Source of the DNA: Syntrophobacterales bacterium
GTDB taxonomy: Bacteria; Desulfobacterota; Syntrophia; Syntrophales; UBA8958
Length of the DNA stretch: 37,000 bases
Assembly (NCBI GenBank): GCA_018056545.1
Contig: JAGPFL010000011.1
Coordinates: forward strand, 1-37,000
Reading direction: 5' to 3'
Under the pieces are notes generated by a model. The model was not told the origin of the DNA and did not search any database. It was given only the letters and a program-made list of their open reading frames with translations. The position numbers and the translations under genes were made by a program. Below, piece by piece: positions 35,535-37,000 of the stretch; position 1 is the stretch's first letter, and each line of letters begins with the position of its first letter.

Positions 35535-35592
35535 GATTGTCAAAAATATTTGCATCAAAAATCCTTTGAAGGAAGGCCAGGAGCCCACGGAC

Positions 35593-37000
35593 ATGCCGGA
35601 ACCCAAACGTTGTATTGCGGAATCTGTGAGACCTTTGAAAAGCGAATTGTTGCGCAAAAGTCCCTCTGTGTTCAAGCAATCCGTCGGAAGGTTTTCATCG
35701 CTTGTTTTTGTTCTTCTGCTAACGCTGATTACGCTTTTTTCCGCAACCCATGCGGCCGAGCGCGAGATTCGCATTCTTTACCTCAACGACTTTCACGGAT
35801 TTGCCCTTCCTTATTCATCGAAGAGCGCCGGCCTGGCCGAAGGCGGCCTGGCTTATCTGGCCGGGCGCGTCGATCAGCTGCGCGCTGAAAAACCCACGCT
35901 GCTTCTGGCGGCGGGCGACATGATTCAGGGCAACAACTGGGCCAACCTGTTTTCGGGCAGATCGTCCATAGAAGCGCTCAACGCCATGAAGGTAGACGCT
36001 CTGGTGGTCGGCAATCATGAGTTCGATTTCGGGCAGGCCGTTCTCAAAGAGCGGATTGCCGAAGCCCGTTTTCCGGTGCTCGGCGCCAACGTTAAGGGAA
36101 TAAGGGCGCTCAAGCCTTATCTGCTCAAGGAACTGGACGGCATAACCGTAGCCGTCATCGGTGTGGTGACCGACGACGTGCCGCAGACCACCCATCCTCA
36201 AAACGTGATCGGCCTGCAATTTGCCGCTCCCGAAGAGACGGTGGCAACATACGTCCGGCAGCTGCGGGACAAAAGCCAGGTGGTGATCGTTTTGTCTCAT
36301 ATGGGATTTAACGCGGACAGACGTCTGGCGCAGAAAGTTGAAGGGATCGATGTCATCGTCGGCGGCCACACGCACACCCGAGTTGAAAAGCCGGTTCAAA
36401 CCGGCAAAACGTTTGTCGTGCAGGCATTTGAACACGGTAAAGTCCTCGGTGTTCTTGACCTAAAACTGGAAGGGAAACGCGTCGTCGGCGCCCGCGGCTG
36501 GCTGGAGCCCATCAAACCCGGAGGACAGGTAAACAAATCTGTCGAAACCATCGTCGCGAAGTACCAGCAGCAGGTGGACGCCATGCTGAATAAAAGTGTT
36601 GGCGTTGCCACGGTTCATCTGGACGGCGCCGGCGTTCGGCGCAACGAGACGAATCTCGGTAATCTGATCGCCGATGTTTTGCGACGGAGCACCGGCGCCG
36701 ATGCGGCGCTGATCAACGGCGGAACCATCCGGACCAGCATCCGGCAGGGGCCGGTGAAAGTCAGTGATGTCTATGCGGTGATGCCGTTCGATAATTATAT
36801 TGTCGCCATCCGTCTGACCGGCCGGCAGCTGCGCGAAGCGCTGGAGCATGGCGTTTCCGGCGTGGAGGACGAGGAAGGACGGTTTCCCCAGATTTCCGGC
36901 ATGGACTTCACTTACAGCCGGCAGGCTGCAAAGGGGGCGCGCGTTCGAGATATCCGCGTCGGCGGGAAGCCGCTGGAGCTCGACCGGGAATATACCGTCG
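35593..37000 (+). CDS. Exported 5'-nucleotidase / 2',3'-cyclic phosphodiesterase family protein, cut by the window edge
   Basis: The frame is open for 469 codons to the window end with no stop. A long basic N region leads into a signal peptide (hydrophobic about 37-53, cut near THA, residue 54). The calcineurin-like metallophosphoesterase domain follows with all metal motifs: LNDFHGF (Asp66, His68), AAGDMIQGN (Asp109), GNHEFDFG (Asn141, His142), LSHMG (His236) and GGHTHT (His259, His261). The C-terminal nucleotide-binding domain begins with RRNETNLGNLIADVLR and has INGGTIRTSI and MPFDNYIV. These enzymes hydrolyse nucleotides in the periplasm or at the cell surface to recover nucleosides and phosphate; the exact substrate is not visible. 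ATG 35593 has AGGAG (35579-35583) at a good distance. Confidence 0.92.
   Translation, partial: MPEPKRCIAESVRPLKSELLRKSPSVFKQSVGRFSSLVFVLLLTLITLFSATHAAEREIRILYLNDFHGFALPYSSKSAGLAEGGLAYLAGRVDQLRAEKPTLLLAAGDMIQGNNWANLFSGRSSIEALNAMKVDALVVGNHEFDFGQAVLKERIAEARFPVLGANVKGIRALKPYLLKELDGITVAVIGVVTDDVPQTTHPQNVIGLQFAAPEETVATYVRQLRDKSQVVIVLSHMGFNADRRLAQKVEGIDVIVGGHTHTRVEKPVQTGKTFVVQAFEHGKVLGVLDLKLEGKRVVGARGWLEPIKPGGQVNKSVETIVAKYQQQVDAMLNKSVGVATVHLDGAGVRRNETNLGNLIADVLRRSTGADAALINGGTIRTSIRQGPVKVSDVYAVMPFDNYIVAIRLTGRQLREALEHGVSGVEDEEGRFPQISGMDFTYSRQAAKGARVRDIRVGGKPLELDREYTV

Larger units (their letters stand above)
35074..35592. other. Gene-poor segment of about 520 bases between the tRNA terminator and the 5'-nucleotidase gene
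   Basis: No convincing gene. A 73-codon frame on the minus strand (35365-35144) starts MKNPPSFYGCGWLIGTSS and has GAAGAGG almost touching its ATG; it resembles no family I know. Codons on the plus strand through the same stretch also stay open. Two copies of ACGAGCTGC occur 21 bases apart (35381-35389 and 35402-35410). A promoter-like pair and a hairpin lie at 35480-35534. The segment is more A/T-rich and less structured than the rest. It may be a decayed or repeated intergenic element, but nothing shows this directly. Confidence 0.5.

Noticed and set aside
35550-35888. Plus-strand frame of 112 codons at the start of the 5'-nucleotidase gene
   Set aside because: It overlaps in another frame a gene with a signal peptide and complete metal-binding motifs.

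Overview
The window is a compact, GC-rich stretch of bacterial chromosome, almost all of it housekeeping genes. Gene content and order suggest a deltaproteobacterium (Desulfobacterota), perhaps a Syntrophus-like syntroph. This rests on the run rpsB-tsf-pyrH-frr-uppS-cdsA-dxr-rseP, the Psd-A type phosphatidylserine decarboxylase, the two-subunit biotin carboxylase and the overall protein character. The lineage is an inference from style, not a measured phylogeny.

Layout. The left edge (1-97, minus) holds the first 32 codons of an EF-G-like translational GTPase. A divergent intergenic region with a near-consensus promoter (204-232) then drives a two-gene operon: a biotin carboxylase (277-1737) and a carboxyltransferase with a fused biotin carrier domain (1727-3712). 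A textbook terminator (3787-3822) closes it only 17 bases before secA. Next come argJ, then rpsB-tsf-pyrH-frr, ended by a second strong terminator (10605-10632). A 16-kb plus-strand run follows: uppS, cdsA, dxr, rseP, tsaB, psd, pssA, asd, rsmD, coaD, aspC, ispG, proS, rel, an exported amidase and rdgB. Many of its junctions overlap by 4-7 bases. It joins isoprenoid and lipid-carrier synthesis (dxr, ispG, uppS), phospholipid synthesis (cdsA, psd, pssA), membrane proteolysis, tRNA charging and modification, (p)ppGpp metabolism, CoA synthesis, amino acid synthesis and peptidoglycan remodelling. tRNA-Pro and a crotonase end the plus-strand block.

A minus-strand operon dprA-topA-trmFO (32665 to 27771) converges on the crotonase gene. 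It keeps the gene order known from Bacillus and relatives. Divergent from dprA, with its own promoter, is the most unusual gene here: a secreted 547-residue protein with two Ig-like segments, a sugar-binding-like beta domain and three C-terminal aromatic repeats. Four tRNA genes follow (Arg-TCT, His-GTG, Arg-TCG, Lys-CTT), closed by a long-stem terminator. About 520 bases without a convincing gene come next, then an exported 5'-nucleotidase family gene that runs off the right edge.

I saw no CRISPR array, no intact insertion sequence, no prophage genes and no rRNA. No clear new multi-gene system is present. The best leads are the carboxyltransferase with altered catalytic motifs, the mosaic secreted protein, the terminator packed against the secA ribosome binding site, and the gene-poor segment after the tRNA cluster.
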